Of a stretch of 52,012 nucleotides of DNA, positions 1 through 7,937 are shown in pieces. A program made the position numbers and the translations under genes. The notes below the pieces were generated by a model, which worked only from the letters and a program-made list of their open reading frames with translations, ran no database searches and was not told where the DNA came from. Numbering within the stretch: position 1 is the stretch's first letter; every line of letters begins with the position of its first letter. Source of the stretch: an uncultured Clostridia bacterium (GTDB lineage Bacteria > Bacillota > Clostridia > Christensenellales > Borkfalkiaceae); assembly GCA_944372575.1 (NCBI GenBank), contig CALVZS010000013.1, positions 1 to 52,012 on the forward strand. Direction: 5' to 3'.

Positions 1-192
1 TTCCTTCTGAATCGGTACCGGCTGCGACCATGACTCACCGTCCGCGCTGTGAAAGACAAGCACGCGGTTTTCCGGGCAGGGCTCCCCCATGCCTCCGCAT
101 TGGGAAAGGAGCAACAGACTCCCGTCCGGAAGTTTGCGTACGATCGCCTCACAGCTCAATGAATCGCGGTGTACCATACTGATCCTGTCCAT
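1..192 (-). CDS. Sialidase-like BNR-repeat protein, N-terminal part (cut by left edge)
   Basis: An open frame starts at the ATG at 192 and runs leftward for 64 codons without a stop, leaving the window. The start is preceded by a GGAG ribosome binding site seven bases upstream. The peptide begins MDRISMVHRDSLSCEAIV and carries an Asp-box-like stretch, HSADGESWSQP, at about residues 50-60. Asp-boxes of the form S-x-D-x-G-x-x-W mark the blades of sialidase-type beta-propellers. No signal peptide is visible, so this one may be cytoplasmic. It is the last visible gene of the carbohydrate locus, 62 bases beyond the surface protein gene. Whether it is a true sialidase cannot be judged, because the catalytic part is outside the window. 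Confidence 0.7.
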   Translation of the reverse strand, partial: MDRISMVHRDSLSCEAIVRKLPDGSLLLLSQCGGMGEPCPENRVLVFHSADGESWSQPVPIQKE

Positions 193-217
193 ATCTTTTC
201 TCCGTTCCGGCAAAGTG

Positions 218-243
218 CGCGCCCGCCGCACAGGGCGGGCGCG
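218..243. other. GC-rich perfect hairpin between two genes
   Basis: CGCGCCCGCC (218-227) pairs exactly with GGCGGGCGCG (234-243) around a six-base loop. It lies in the 62-base gap between the surface-protein gene and the next gene downstream on the minus strand. No U-tract follows on either strand, so it may be an attenuating or mRNA-stabilising hairpin rather than a standard terminator. Confidence 0.5.
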
Positions 244-254
244 ACATTGCAAGA

Positions 255-2495
255 TCAATCTTTCTTCTTTTTCAGGATAACTGCAACCGTAACGACCAGG
301 ATGACTGCCGCCGCAGCGCCGAGTCCGAGCGCGCTCTCCAGCGTGCTGCCGCAGCCGCCGTTGTCGCCGCCGGGCTGATCGCCAGGCTGATCGCCGGAAT
401 CATCGCCGGGATCATCGCCGGGATCATCGCCGGGATCATCGCCGGGATCATCGCCGGGATCATCGCCGGGCGTATCTGCCATTTCAAACACGGCGATGAG
501 CGTCAGATCGCTCTCCACTTCTTTGAGTTCGGTGACGGTGCCTTCCTCGCCCTCGATGCGCCAGCCCACAAAGTCATACCCTTCGCGGACGGGATTCTTG
601 AGCGTGACCGTATCGAAGTAGGTGATGGTGGCGGGGTTGCTCTCGCCTGCGGCATACTGTCCGTTGTTGAGGCGGTAGGTCAGCGCATATGTAACGACGG
701 AGAACTCCGTCCGGATGGTGAACGCGCCGTCCACCTGATAATAATAATTGCCGTCCGATGCCACCGTCAGGGGTACGACGCGCTCCTCGCCGTCCGGCTC
801 CTGTGCCGCATAAACAACACTTACAGCCGCCTCATATCCCTTATCGGGCGTTGCCTCAATGGTCAGCGTCTTGTAGATATTGCTCGTGAAGGTCCCCTCT
901 GCCGCAACGCTGTCAACGGTGACGCTGCCGTGTTCGCCGACTTCTGCCGCAAGCGTAACCTCCTCGCCCAGCCCGAGCACCTCCAGTTGCTTCGTCTCGC
1001 CGACGGAGATCTTGTAGAGGGCGATCTCAAGACTGCCCGTCGTATCGTCCGCCTGTTGTTCCGCAATCGACAGATTTTCAGTCTCCCCTTCAAGTTTAAG
1101 GCCCGTAAAGTCATACCCCGCCTTGGGAACGACGACGACCGTCGACTCGTCATTGGGCGCAAGCCAGAGCTTTCCGTCCGAACCGTCGTCGATCATATTG
1201 CTCCAATCATCGACGTCCGCATGTGTGATAAAATTCCAGTCCGCAAGCGAATCATAGCGGAAATAATAGATGTCTACGCCATCCGCTTCGCCTGTAATAT
1301 CGAGCGCGACGAGAGGTGATACCGTCACTTCGATGGTAGCATTGAGCGGCTCCGTCCCGAGTTCAACGGTATCGTCGTCAGGGGATTCCGCGCCCTTGCA
1401 GTGATTGCCTCTGCGAAGGAAATACTCTCCTTCATAGGCATAGCCCGTCAGAAGCGCGCTGCCGTTCTTATGATAGACATAATTATTTCCGTTTCTTATT
1501 TCCAGATTGTCTGCCTCCGCGCCGCGCTGATCGATCGTCTTACCCTCGGCGCTCGTGGCGACTCCGGTGATGCCGTAGCCTTCGGCGAGTTCGGAATGCA
1601 CGCGGATGGGGTCATAGGCGAACACCTTGTCAGAGTCAAAATACACCTTACCCATCTCCCCGAGATCGACCGTATAGGTGCCGTCATCAGCCAATGTCGC
1701 CTCGGTACCGTTGACCTTGAGGGTAACGTTATCGTACCATGCGTCGTAGAGCGTCGCGTTGTTGGTGGCAGCCGCCGTCAGATCGAGCACGTCCGTGGTG
1801 ATCGCATCGTTCGTCCGACGAATGAGCGCGATGTCGCCGAATGCAAAGTCCCAGCGGCTTGCACTGTATGTAAACTCGATGTACTCAATAGCGAGATCGG
1901 ACCAGTTCTGCATCTCGGTAAGACGGTTGCCAAGGGCACTCGCCTGATTGCCGTCGCGGATCTGCGTGAGCGGAATGTACACGGTACCGTCCGTTCCGAC
2001 CGAAACATTGAGCTGTCCGCCGATATTGTCCTTTCCGCCGTCGGAAATGCGTACGGTGCCGACCTCGTCCGTCAATGCGTTCACAAAGGTAAAGCGGAGA
2101 TCTTCCTTGCTTGCGCCCCACACGGTATCGTTTCCCGCAAACTTGATGCGTACATAGCAGAGCCCCGAAGAGTCATTGGGGCGGTTTGCCTGGCGATAAA
2201 CGACCTTGAAACGGAACGCAAGATCGGTGGCATCCGTAAGCGTATAATCATCGCCGCTTTCCGATGCCGGCGTAAACCGCACCGTGCTCGTGCCTTTTGC
2301 CGTCGTGATCCTCGAGATCACGCCGTTCTCGATGGAAAGCTGTTCAAGTTCGTTCTCCGGCACGGTGGTTGCAGCCGGAACATCTTCGCCCGCGGCGGAG
2401 GCACGCATAAACATCATACCCCCCCCCAGCAACGCAGCCAGCAGGCACAGTGTGGCAAGGCATGCGATAAGCGCCCTGCGCAATGTCTTTGTCAT
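255..2495 (-). CDS. Secreted surface protein with InlB-like repeat and C-terminal membrane anchor
   Basis: A 746-residue exported protein. The start has a strong GGAGGA site (AAGGAGGAAGAAACT-ATG). Residues 1-35 form a signal peptide (RR, hydrophobic core, ASA cleavage region). Residues of about 60-230 look like a jelly-roll, carbohydrate-binding-type domain. The middle has repeated beta-rich modules. Near residues 600-670 there is an InlB B-repeat-like unit (ITYFDTVTLKNPVREGYDFV, then GW). This is followed by a GDDP repeat linker and a C-terminus made of GGCGS, a hydrophobic stretch and KKKKD. The protein probably sits on the cell surface and binds polysaccharide or host glycan. It follows the sialidase-like gene by 13 bases in the same operon. 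No catalytic motif was recognised. Confidence 0.75.
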   Translation of the reverse strand: MTKTLRRALIACLATLCLLAALLGGGMMFMRASAAGEDVPAATTVPENELEQLSIENGVISRITTAKGTSTVRFTPASESGDDYTLTDATDLAFRFKVVYRQANRPNDSSGLCYVRIKFAGNDTVWGASKEDLRFTFVNALTDEVGTVRISDGGKDNIGGQLNVSVGTDGTVYIPLTQIRDGNQASALGNRLTEMQNWSDLAIEYIEFTYSASRWDFAFGDIALIRRTNDAITTDVLDLTAAATNNATLYDAWYDNVTLKVNGTEATLADDGTYTVDLGEMGKVYFDSDKVFAYDPIRVHSELAEGYGITGVATSAEGKTIDQRGAEADNLEIRNGNNYVYHKNGSALLTGYAYEGEYFLRRGNHCKGAESPDDDTVELGTEPLNATIEVTVSPLVALDITGEADGVDIYYFRYDSLADWNFITHADVDDWSNMIDDGSDGKLWLAPNDESTVVVVPKAGYDFTGLKLEGETENLSIAEQQADDTTGSLEIALYKISVGETKQLEVLGLGEEVTLAAEVGEHGSVTVDSVAAEGTFTSNIYKTLTIEATPDKGYEAAVSVVYAAQEPDGEERVVPLTVASDGNYYYQVDGAFTIRTEFSVVTYALTYRLNNGQYAAGESNPATITYFDTVTLKNPVREGYDFVGWRIEGEEGTVTELKEVESDLTLIAVFEMADTPGDDPGDDPGDDPGDDPGDDPGDDSGDQPGDQPGGDNGGCGSTLESALGLGAAAAVILVVTVAVILKKKKD
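399..470. repeat. 12-bp tandem repeat encoding the Gly-Asp-Asp-Pro linker
   Basis: Six perfect back-to-back copies of ATCATCGCCGGG (plus strand), with a degenerate copy just to the left. On the coding strand they give repeated Gly-Asp-Asp-Pro. The repeat sits in the spacer between the surface protein's last folded module and its membrane anchor. Being in frame, copy-number change would alter linker length without a frameshift. Confidence 0.9.
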
Positions 2496-2508
2496 AGTTT
2501 CTTCCTCC

Positions 2509-4239
2509 TTATCTTTTCATATTTTTCCGCTTTGTGGAAACTTTCCCCATAAAAATGACCGTCAATGCGCTTGCGGCAAGTGCCGCGGTGATGCCGCCGC
2601 CCGCCCCCGCAAGCGACGAACCGCATCCCCCTTTGCTTCCGCTTTCGGGCGGCTGCGTTTCACCACCCGGGTTCTCCGGATCGCCGCCCGGATCCTCCGT
2701 TTCGCCGCCCTGCCCGGGATCCGGCTCTTTTTCGGCGACGGTGACGTACACGTTGAGCAGACTGTACAGATCCTGTGCTTTGCCCGTCACCCGCTCGGAA
2801 AATTTGAACGTATAGCGTCCCTCGATGTTCTTGGCATACTCGGGACACTCCCATGTGCCCGTAAGCGAAAGTTCGGAGCCGTCCCCGGCTACAAGCGTCA
2901 CCGTCTGCGGAAGTTGCTCCAGAATATCCGCCTTTTCGGTGCCGGGCTGCACCGTAATGTACTGTTCATAGTCCTCTTTTGCCGACACATAGTCTATATA
3001 TCCGCCCAGCTTCTGGATCTGCATGCGCATTTTACAGTAGTCGGTAACGGGTTTGCCCGCCTTGATGTCCTCCTCCGTGACGATGCACATGCGGATCTCT
3101 TTGAGGGCGTATCTACCCGCATCGTAGACGATGTAGATCTCGCCGTTCTCTCCCTGCTGCGCCGCCGCTTCGGGATAACTCACGCCAAAGTCGCGCCAAC
3201 TTCCGCGGATGTCGGTGTCGTCGAGCATCATCATGTAGGGATACGTCTTGCCGTCGTCATAGGAGAGGTACGCCGCAAGCTGCTCCCTGTCCGCCGTGGT
3301 CGCATGTGTAATGAGCAGGATCGCGCCGCTCTCCAGCCGCTGAATGTGAAACTTGGAGCTGGGCGTGATGTACGGAACGCCGTTGTCCGCCTTGTATGGC
3401 GTCCAGTTGGTGCCCCAGTCGGAGGAATAGGAGATCTCCATACCGCCGCCGCAGTCCTTGGGCAGTCGGGAGAGCATCATCAGCCGCCCGTCCGTAAGTT
3501 CGATGACCTGCGCCTCGCCGTACGACTTCCGATCGGGATACGCCGTAACGGCAGGTTCGCCCTGCAGCGTCGTCCACGGATACTTTCCCGTCTCGTTGTT
3601 GGGGCGACAGATATACGTCACCTGCCTGTCCGTATCCACCTCGACGGGAGTAATCCACCGCCCGTTGGAGAGGATGGTGGGACGATGTGCGGGCGGCGCC
3701 TTCAGCCAGCTGACAGGCTCCCCCATCTCCAGCTCGGAAGCCGGATCGGCGCAGTCCGGATTTTTGATCTCGAAGGCATACGTCCCCTTGAGGCCGCCGC
3801 GGATGAGCACCAGCCACAATTTTCCGAATTGGTCATAGAAGAGGCGGGGATCGGCGAGACGGATGGAGTCGTCCGGCACATCCCAGATCATGTATTCATC
3901 GCTCCACGTCTCACCGCCGTCATCGCTGTAATACATGACATCGTAGTTATTGGGTCCCTGCGAGCCTTCGATGGTGTCCCCCGTCTGCCAGGCGCACCAC
4001 ATTCTGCCGCCCGGCGTGACGGCAATCGTGGGAAGACCCTGCCACACCCTGTCCTCTTCCGCATACGTCTCCGCCGTTCCATCGGCAACGGGGCGCTCCG
4101 TTACGCCAGGCTCCGTTGACCAGAATCCGACGGCAGGGGCGTCCTCCGCCGCTTCCGCCGCCGTCCGTGCAGACGCGGCGAACGGTGCGCACAGCGATAC
4201 GGTCATCACGGCCGCCAATACGATCCCTGTCTTATTCAT
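2509..4239 (-). CDS. Secreted sialidase-like (BNR/Asp-box) beta-propeller with C-terminal anchor
   Basis: A 576-residue exported protein with a signal peptide ending in a SARTA region near residue 27. Asp-boxes are visible in order: SDDGGETWSD, SSDWGTNW and SYDDGKTY, the signature of sialidase-type propellers. The segment where GH33 enzymes carry the F/Y-R-I-P motif reads WQGLPTIAVTPGG here. The first catalytic arginine is therefore not seen, and sialidase activity is doubtful. The C-terminus is a Gly/Pro/Glu-rich linker, then GGCGSSL, a hydrophobic segment and a basic end, like the protein encoded next. The gene is in one operon with the GH43-like lipoprotein upstream. It may be an exo-acting glycosidase of another specificity. 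Confidence 0.75.
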   Translation of the reverse strand: MNKTGIVLAAVMTVSLCAPFAASARTAAEAAEDAPAVGFWSTEPGVTERPVADGTAETYAEEDRVWQGLPTIAVTPGGRMWCAWQTGDTIEGSQGPNNYDVMYYSDDGGETWSDEYMIWDVPDDSIRLADPRLFYDQFGKLWLVLIRGGLKGTYAFEIKNPDCADPASELEMGEPVSWLKAPPAHRPTILSNGRWITPVEVDTDRQVTYICRPNNETGKYPWTTLQGEPAVTAYPDRKSYGEAQVIELTDGRLMMLSRLPKDCGGGMEISYSSDWGTNWTPYKADNGVPYITPSSKFHIQRLESGAILLITHATTADREQLAAYLSYDDGKTYPYMMMLDDTDIRGSWRDFGVSYPEAAAQQGENGEIYIVYDAGRYALKEIRMCIVTEEDIKAGKPVTDYCKMRMQIQKLGGYIDYVSAKEDYEQYITVQPGTEKADILEQLPQTVTLVAGDGSELSLTGTWECPEYAKNIEGRYTFKFSERVTGKAQDLYSLLNVYVTVAEKEPDPGQGGETEDPGGDPENPGGETQPPESGSKGGCGSSLAGAGGGITAALAASALTVIFMGKVSTKRKNMKR

Positions 4240-4251
4240 ATCCGTTCTCCG

Positions 4252-5466
4252 TCAGAATGTGATGATGAGCGAATGGATCATCTGCGAATACCGGTAGGCG
4301 TCCGCACGGTCAGCGGGCAGCCGCTCGTCGCCGTCGTTCGCCTGCGTCGTGAAGAGCACTTCGAGACTACCGTATTCAAGCAGATATCCGTATTCATTGC
4401 TCACGATAGTGGGAGAGAATATCCTTGTATAACCGAAGATGCGGTCGGGATCGTTCGGGTCGACGGTCGCATCGCCGTCGATCGTATCACCGACTTCGCT
4501 CCACCAGACCCGCGGTTCTCCCTGCGCAATGCCCTGATCGATGGTATCGAGAATGTCCATTGAAGCGCGCAGCGTTTGCACTTCATCGGCGACGACGGGC
4601 TCGGAGGTCGCCGTCGTACGCCCTTCGCGCACCGCAAACAAGGTGTCCTCCTCGGTATCCCACACATAATCCGCCCCATAAAGAAGCGGGTTGCTCGTAC
4701 CGAGGTCGGTGATTCCCGAGCGCTCGATGACTTTGCGTCCGCCCCTGACGATGTTGTCCAAATCAGAGCAGTCGAGCTCATAGGCGTAGTTGGTCTTGAA
4801 AACCTCCGACTCCTCATAGAAGAGATAAACTTTGCCTGCCTTGTCATAACTCACAAGGGAGGGTTCGATGGCGCCCGGGTACCAGGTCAGCCCCACGCTG
4901 TCCCACTCCGAACTGTTGAACTCGATGAGAGGCTCCGTGCCAACTTTCACCCATTCGCCGTCCGGCGCTTCGGCAACGGCAAGCCCGATATCCGCATCGG
5001 CGCGGTCGGCGCGGTCGCTGCCGCTGTACGCCATAAGATAGGAATACGCCTTGCCGCCATAGGAAAACGCCCCCTTAACGACGTCCGCCTGAAAGACGGC
5101 GGCGCTGTCCCAGCCTGCCTCCGAAGGCGTGATGCAGGTGACGGGATCGCCGTATGTCCACTTGCCGCCCGAGTATGTCCCTTTGCGCACGGCGATGCTG
5201 TCTGTCGAAGCATCGTATTTGACAGTGTTGCGCGTATAGAACAGCCAGCGCGTTGCGCCCTCCTGTATGACGGAGGGATGCTCGTTGTAATAGCCCAGAC
5301 TCTCATCGAACACGGCGTCGATGCCGTCAAACACCTTCTCCTCAAACGTCTCCTGTGTGTCGCCGCCCGGTTTCTTGCCGTCGTCCGTTGTCTGCTGATC
5401 GGGCGCGCACGCCGTCAGCGCAAGCAAGAACGCCCCCGCGATCAGTACGGAAAAAAACTTCTTCAT
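4252..5466 (-). CDS. Lipoprotein with GH43-like five-bladed propeller
   Basis: 404 residues. The signal peptide ends in a lipobox (LLALTAC, Cys at about residue 20), followed by an acidic, Gly-rich spacer, so it is predicted to be a membrane-anchored lipoprotein. The body has the blade pattern of GH43/62/68-type proteins: EHPSVIQEGATRWLFYTR, then YSYLMAYSGS, then GAIEPSLVSY followed by KVYLFYEES. Conserved acidic residues stand near each of these strands, but the catalytic triad cannot be assigned by eye. The start is backed by AAGGAGGAACGGAC-ATG. It is placed between the jelly-roll protein and the sialidase-like protein. It probably binds or cleaves a substituted polysaccharide at the cell surface. 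Confidence 0.65.
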   Translation of the reverse strand: MKKFFSVLIAGAFLLALTACAPDQQTTDDGKKPGGDTQETFEEKVFDGIDAVFDESLGYYNEHPSVIQEGATRWLFYTRNTVKYDASTDSIAVRKGTYSGGKWTYGDPVTCITPSEAGWDSAAVFQADVVKGAFSYGGKAYSYLMAYSGSDRADRADADIGLAVAEAPDGEWVKVGTEPLIEFNSSEWDSVGLTWYPGAIEPSLVSYDKAGKVYLFYEESEVFKTNYAYELDCSDLDNIVRGGRKVIERSGITDLGTSNPLLYGADYVWDTEEDTLFAVREGRTTATSEPVVADEVQTLRASMDILDTIDQGIAQGEPRVWWSEVGDTIDGDATVDPNDPDRIFGYTRIFSPTIVSNEYGYLLEYGSLEVLFTTQANDGDERLPADRADAYRYSQMIHSLIITF

Positions 5467-5478
5467 GTCCGTTCCTCC

Positions 5479-6981
5479 TTATGCCCCCGCAGGTACGCTG
5501 CCCTGCTCGATGCAGGCGCGGATAGACGGCTTGTCGGTATCGAACAAGCTGCCCACGCCGAAGTCGCTGTAATAGAGCGCGATATCGTCGAGAATGACCG
5601 TCGTATCCTGATTGGGATTGAACAACCGCGTGATGGAGATCTTTACCACGGGATTGGCATCGAAATCAAGCACGCCCTCGTTACCGTAATCGGACGCCAT
5701 CGACCAGGCGGGCGCCGCATACTGCGAGAACGGGATACGGATCCACCCCTTAAAGTTGGCGGGCACGCGCATGAATGTCTGCGTATGGTAGGAGAACTCC
5801 TCCCCTGTCTCCACGTTATAGGCATAGAGCGTCTTATACTTCTGTGCTTCATCGTTGAGATTATACTGCTCCAGAAGCCCCGTTTTCTGGTTGTACTGGA
5901 AAATCTCAAGCGCAAAACTGATAAGATAGTCCGCTGTATTCTCCACATACACCGCAATGCCCTTTGCCCCCGACCAGTCGGTTGCCGCGCGCCTGCCGAA
6001 ATTAAAGTGCAGGCCCGCATAGGAATTCTTGCCGCCGTCGTAATCGGACGAATCGAGCGTATAGGCGAGCGCCGTCCCGTCCACGCCGTCCACGATAGAA
6101 CCACGCGCGATCTGTCCCGATCCATAAAATTTTCCGATGAGTTCCGCCGCCGTGCGCTCGCTGCTCACGTCCGCAAAAGCCTCCTCGTCATAGGAGACGC
6201 TCTCGATGATCTTCATGTCTCCTTTCGTCTCGCAGGGAGCGTTATAGTGGGCAACAAACGCCTCGAACACGTTAAAGTCCTCCGCGCTCGCTTTGCGCAC
6301 GCCGCCAACAACTTTGCCCGTCTTTGCCGACAGCTCAAGCGCATCGGGCTGCATCTGCGTGAAGTCCGCAAGCTCCTCCGTCTGCACGATATCGCCGTTC
6401 TCCACGATCGCGCAGGAGACACCGAACAAGTACATGCACACGCCGTCATTGATCCAGGTGTCGCCCGAAGCAAAGTTGCTCCTGACCGCCGCCGTCATCT
6501 CGATCTCGATCTTGGAAACGGAGTCGATCTGCGCCCCCGCACCCGCGTTGAGTTCCGCAAAGGGAAGCACAACTTCGCCGTAGAACATGTAGGGAAGTTC
6601 GAGCGTGCCCGCTCTGTTCCACTGCAGGCGGGTGGAAACCGTCGCTTCCGACGCATCGGGCGAGGCATAGGCATAGCCCACTTCAAAACCTGCCGTCTTG
6701 CTCCACTCGTATTTTTGCCCCCGCGAAGTAACGGAGATCGTCACGGGCAGACTGTAATGATAAGTATTCTTCATGAACACCTTGAGCGTGATCGCGTTGC
6801 CCGTCACCGCCGTCTCCTCCGAAAGCGTGCAGGCGAGCGTCTGATCGTCCTCAAGTTTTCCGGTCGCTTCATAGACGAGCGGATATGCCTCCGCCGCCGA
6901 AACGCCGATCGCCCCGTATGCGACGCCCGCCGCGGCAAGCACGACAGACGCCAGCGCCACAGATATCACTTTTGCCTTCAT
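5479..6981 (-). CDS. Secreted protein of unknown function, jelly-roll-like modules
   Basis: 500 residues with an N-terminal signal peptide (hydrophobic residues 5-28, cleavage near VSAAEA) and a strong AAGGAGGA ribosome binding site. No lipobox and no C-terminal anchor are seen, so it is probably released or bound non-covalently. The C-terminal half (residues 290-470) has the alternation and the closing 'VILDDIALYY' strand typical of galactose-binding-like or CIA30-type beta-sandwich modules. The N-terminal half is also beta-rich. No catalytic motif was recognised. Its place between a nucleoside-hydrolase-like gene and a GH43-like gene suggests a role in glycan binding or processing. Confidence 0.6.
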   Translation of the reverse strand: MKAKVISVALASVVLAAAGVAYGAIGVSAAEAYPLVYEATGKLEDDQTLACTLSEETAVTGNAITLKVFMKNTYHYSLPVTISVTSRGQKYEWSKTAGFEVGYAYASPDASEATVSTRLQWNRAGTLELPYMFYGEVVLPFAELNAGAGAQIDSVSKIEIEMTAAVRSNFASGDTWINDGVCMYLFGVSCAIVENGDIVQTEELADFTQMQPDALELSAKTGKVVGGVRKASAEDFNVFEAFVAHYNAPCETKGDMKIIESVSYDEEAFADVSSERTAAELIGKFYGSGQIARGSIVDGVDGTALAYTLDSSDYDGGKNSYAGLHFNFGRRAATDWSGAKGIAVYVENTADYLISFALEIFQYNQKTGLLEQYNLNDEAQKYKTLYAYNVETGEEFSYHTQTFMRVPANFKGWIRIPFSQYAAPAWSMASDYGNEGVLDFDANPVVKISITRLFNPNQDTTVILDDIALYYSDFGVGSLFDTDKPSIRACIEQGSVPAGA

Positions 6982-7000
6982 CCTTTTTCCTCCTTATGAT

Positions 7001-7918
7001 TCATACCATCGTCTTTTGAGTCTGCAACCCCGCAAGCGTCCGTCTGAAAAAGCGCATAAATGCCGCCCTGTCCACCCCGGTCGCATAGGAGACAATGGGC
7101 GCATCGGCACGTTCCGTACAACAGGTGAACGCACGGTACGGCCCGTCAAGCGGGATATCCAGCCGGCACTGCCGATAGGGGCAGAACATTCGTTCCACTT
7201 CAGCGACGGTGAGCACATCATGCATAATGGGTCTGCGCCCGGGGTGCGTACGCATCCATGTCTGCAGCATGGCGGTGAGCATGGAGAACGCCTCCCCTTT
7301 TTCCGCCGTAACGGCGCGCACATCTTCCTCGTCGAGATAGGTATAGGCGGTCACATCCACTCCCACGAACTGCAGGGGCACGCCGCCTGCAAGCACTGCT
7401 GCCGCCGCCTCCGGATCGCAGCGGATATTCCATTCCGCCTTATCCCGCTTAAATGAGCCTCCCATACAGACGATCCTGTCAAGTTTCGCAAAAGAAGCAG
7501 CGTATTTTTTGGCAACGTCTCCGAGGTTTGTAAACGGACCAATGGCAAGTACCGTGATCTCGTTCGGGTAGAGTTCCGCCTGACGGGCAATGAATTGTGC
7601 CGCAGGCATTTCCTGTACGGGCATTTTATCAAAGGCCGACGAATAGTGAGGAATAACGGGTCTGCCGTCCGCGAGAACCTCCTCAAACGGCTCGACGCAA
7701 AACTTCTCCCGCCACGGATAATCCTGCCCCACGTACACGCCGATATCTGTGCCGAGCGCGTGCAGGAGTGCCGAGGCGATCCTGGCGCGCTGCAAGCTGT
7801 TGCGGTACACCGTCGTTACGCCGAGAATATCAAAGCACCCCATCCCGACGGCGACAGCAAGTGCATAGGCATCGTCAATGTCATCGCCGATGTCCGTATC
7901 AATGATGATCTTTTTCAT
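7001..7918 (-). CDS. Inosine/uridine-preferring nucleoside hydrolase family protein
   Basis: 305 residues, close to the usual length of the IUNH family. The N-terminal Ca-binding signature is intact: IIIDTDIGDDIDDAYAL at residues 4-20. Further family features are LGVTTVYRN, the GPFTNLGDVAKKY segment and a late His-Asp pair in MHDVLTVAEVERMF. Family members hydrolyse the N-glycosidic bond of nucleosides to give ribose and base. Some act on other ribosides, and the substrate cannot be predicted here. No signal peptide is present, so it is cytoplasmic. Lying directly after the solute-binding protein gene in a sugar-uptake operon, it may act on an imported riboside-like compound. Confidence 0.85.
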   Translation of the reverse strand: MKKIIIDTDIGDDIDDAYALAVAVGMGCFDILGVTTVYRNSLQRARIASALLHALGTDIGVYVGQDYPWREKFCVEPFEEVLADGRPVIPHYSSAFDKMPVQEMPAAQFIARQAELYPNEITVLAIGPFTNLGDVAKKYAASFAKLDRIVCMGGSFKRDKAEWNIRCDPEAAAAVLAGGVPLQFVGVDVTAYTYLDEEDVRAVTAEKGEAFSMLTAMLQTWMRTHPGRRPIMHDVLTVAEVERMFCPYRQCRLDIPLDGPYRAFTCCTERADAPIVSYATGVDRAAFMRFFRRTLAGLQTQKTMV

Positions 7919-7937
7919 ATCTCTTGTCCCGTTTCCC

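Noticed and set aside
2284..4119. Long plus-strand open frame (611 codons) across two secreted-protein genes
   Set aside because: It is the complement of two well-supported minus-strand genes with signal peptides and Asp-boxes; the product is His/Arg-rich with no ribosome binding site or motif.
4576..6999. 807-codon plus-strand open frame
   Set aside because: Shadow of the GH43-like and jelly-roll genes in GC-rich DNA; no motif and an Arg/His-rich composition.
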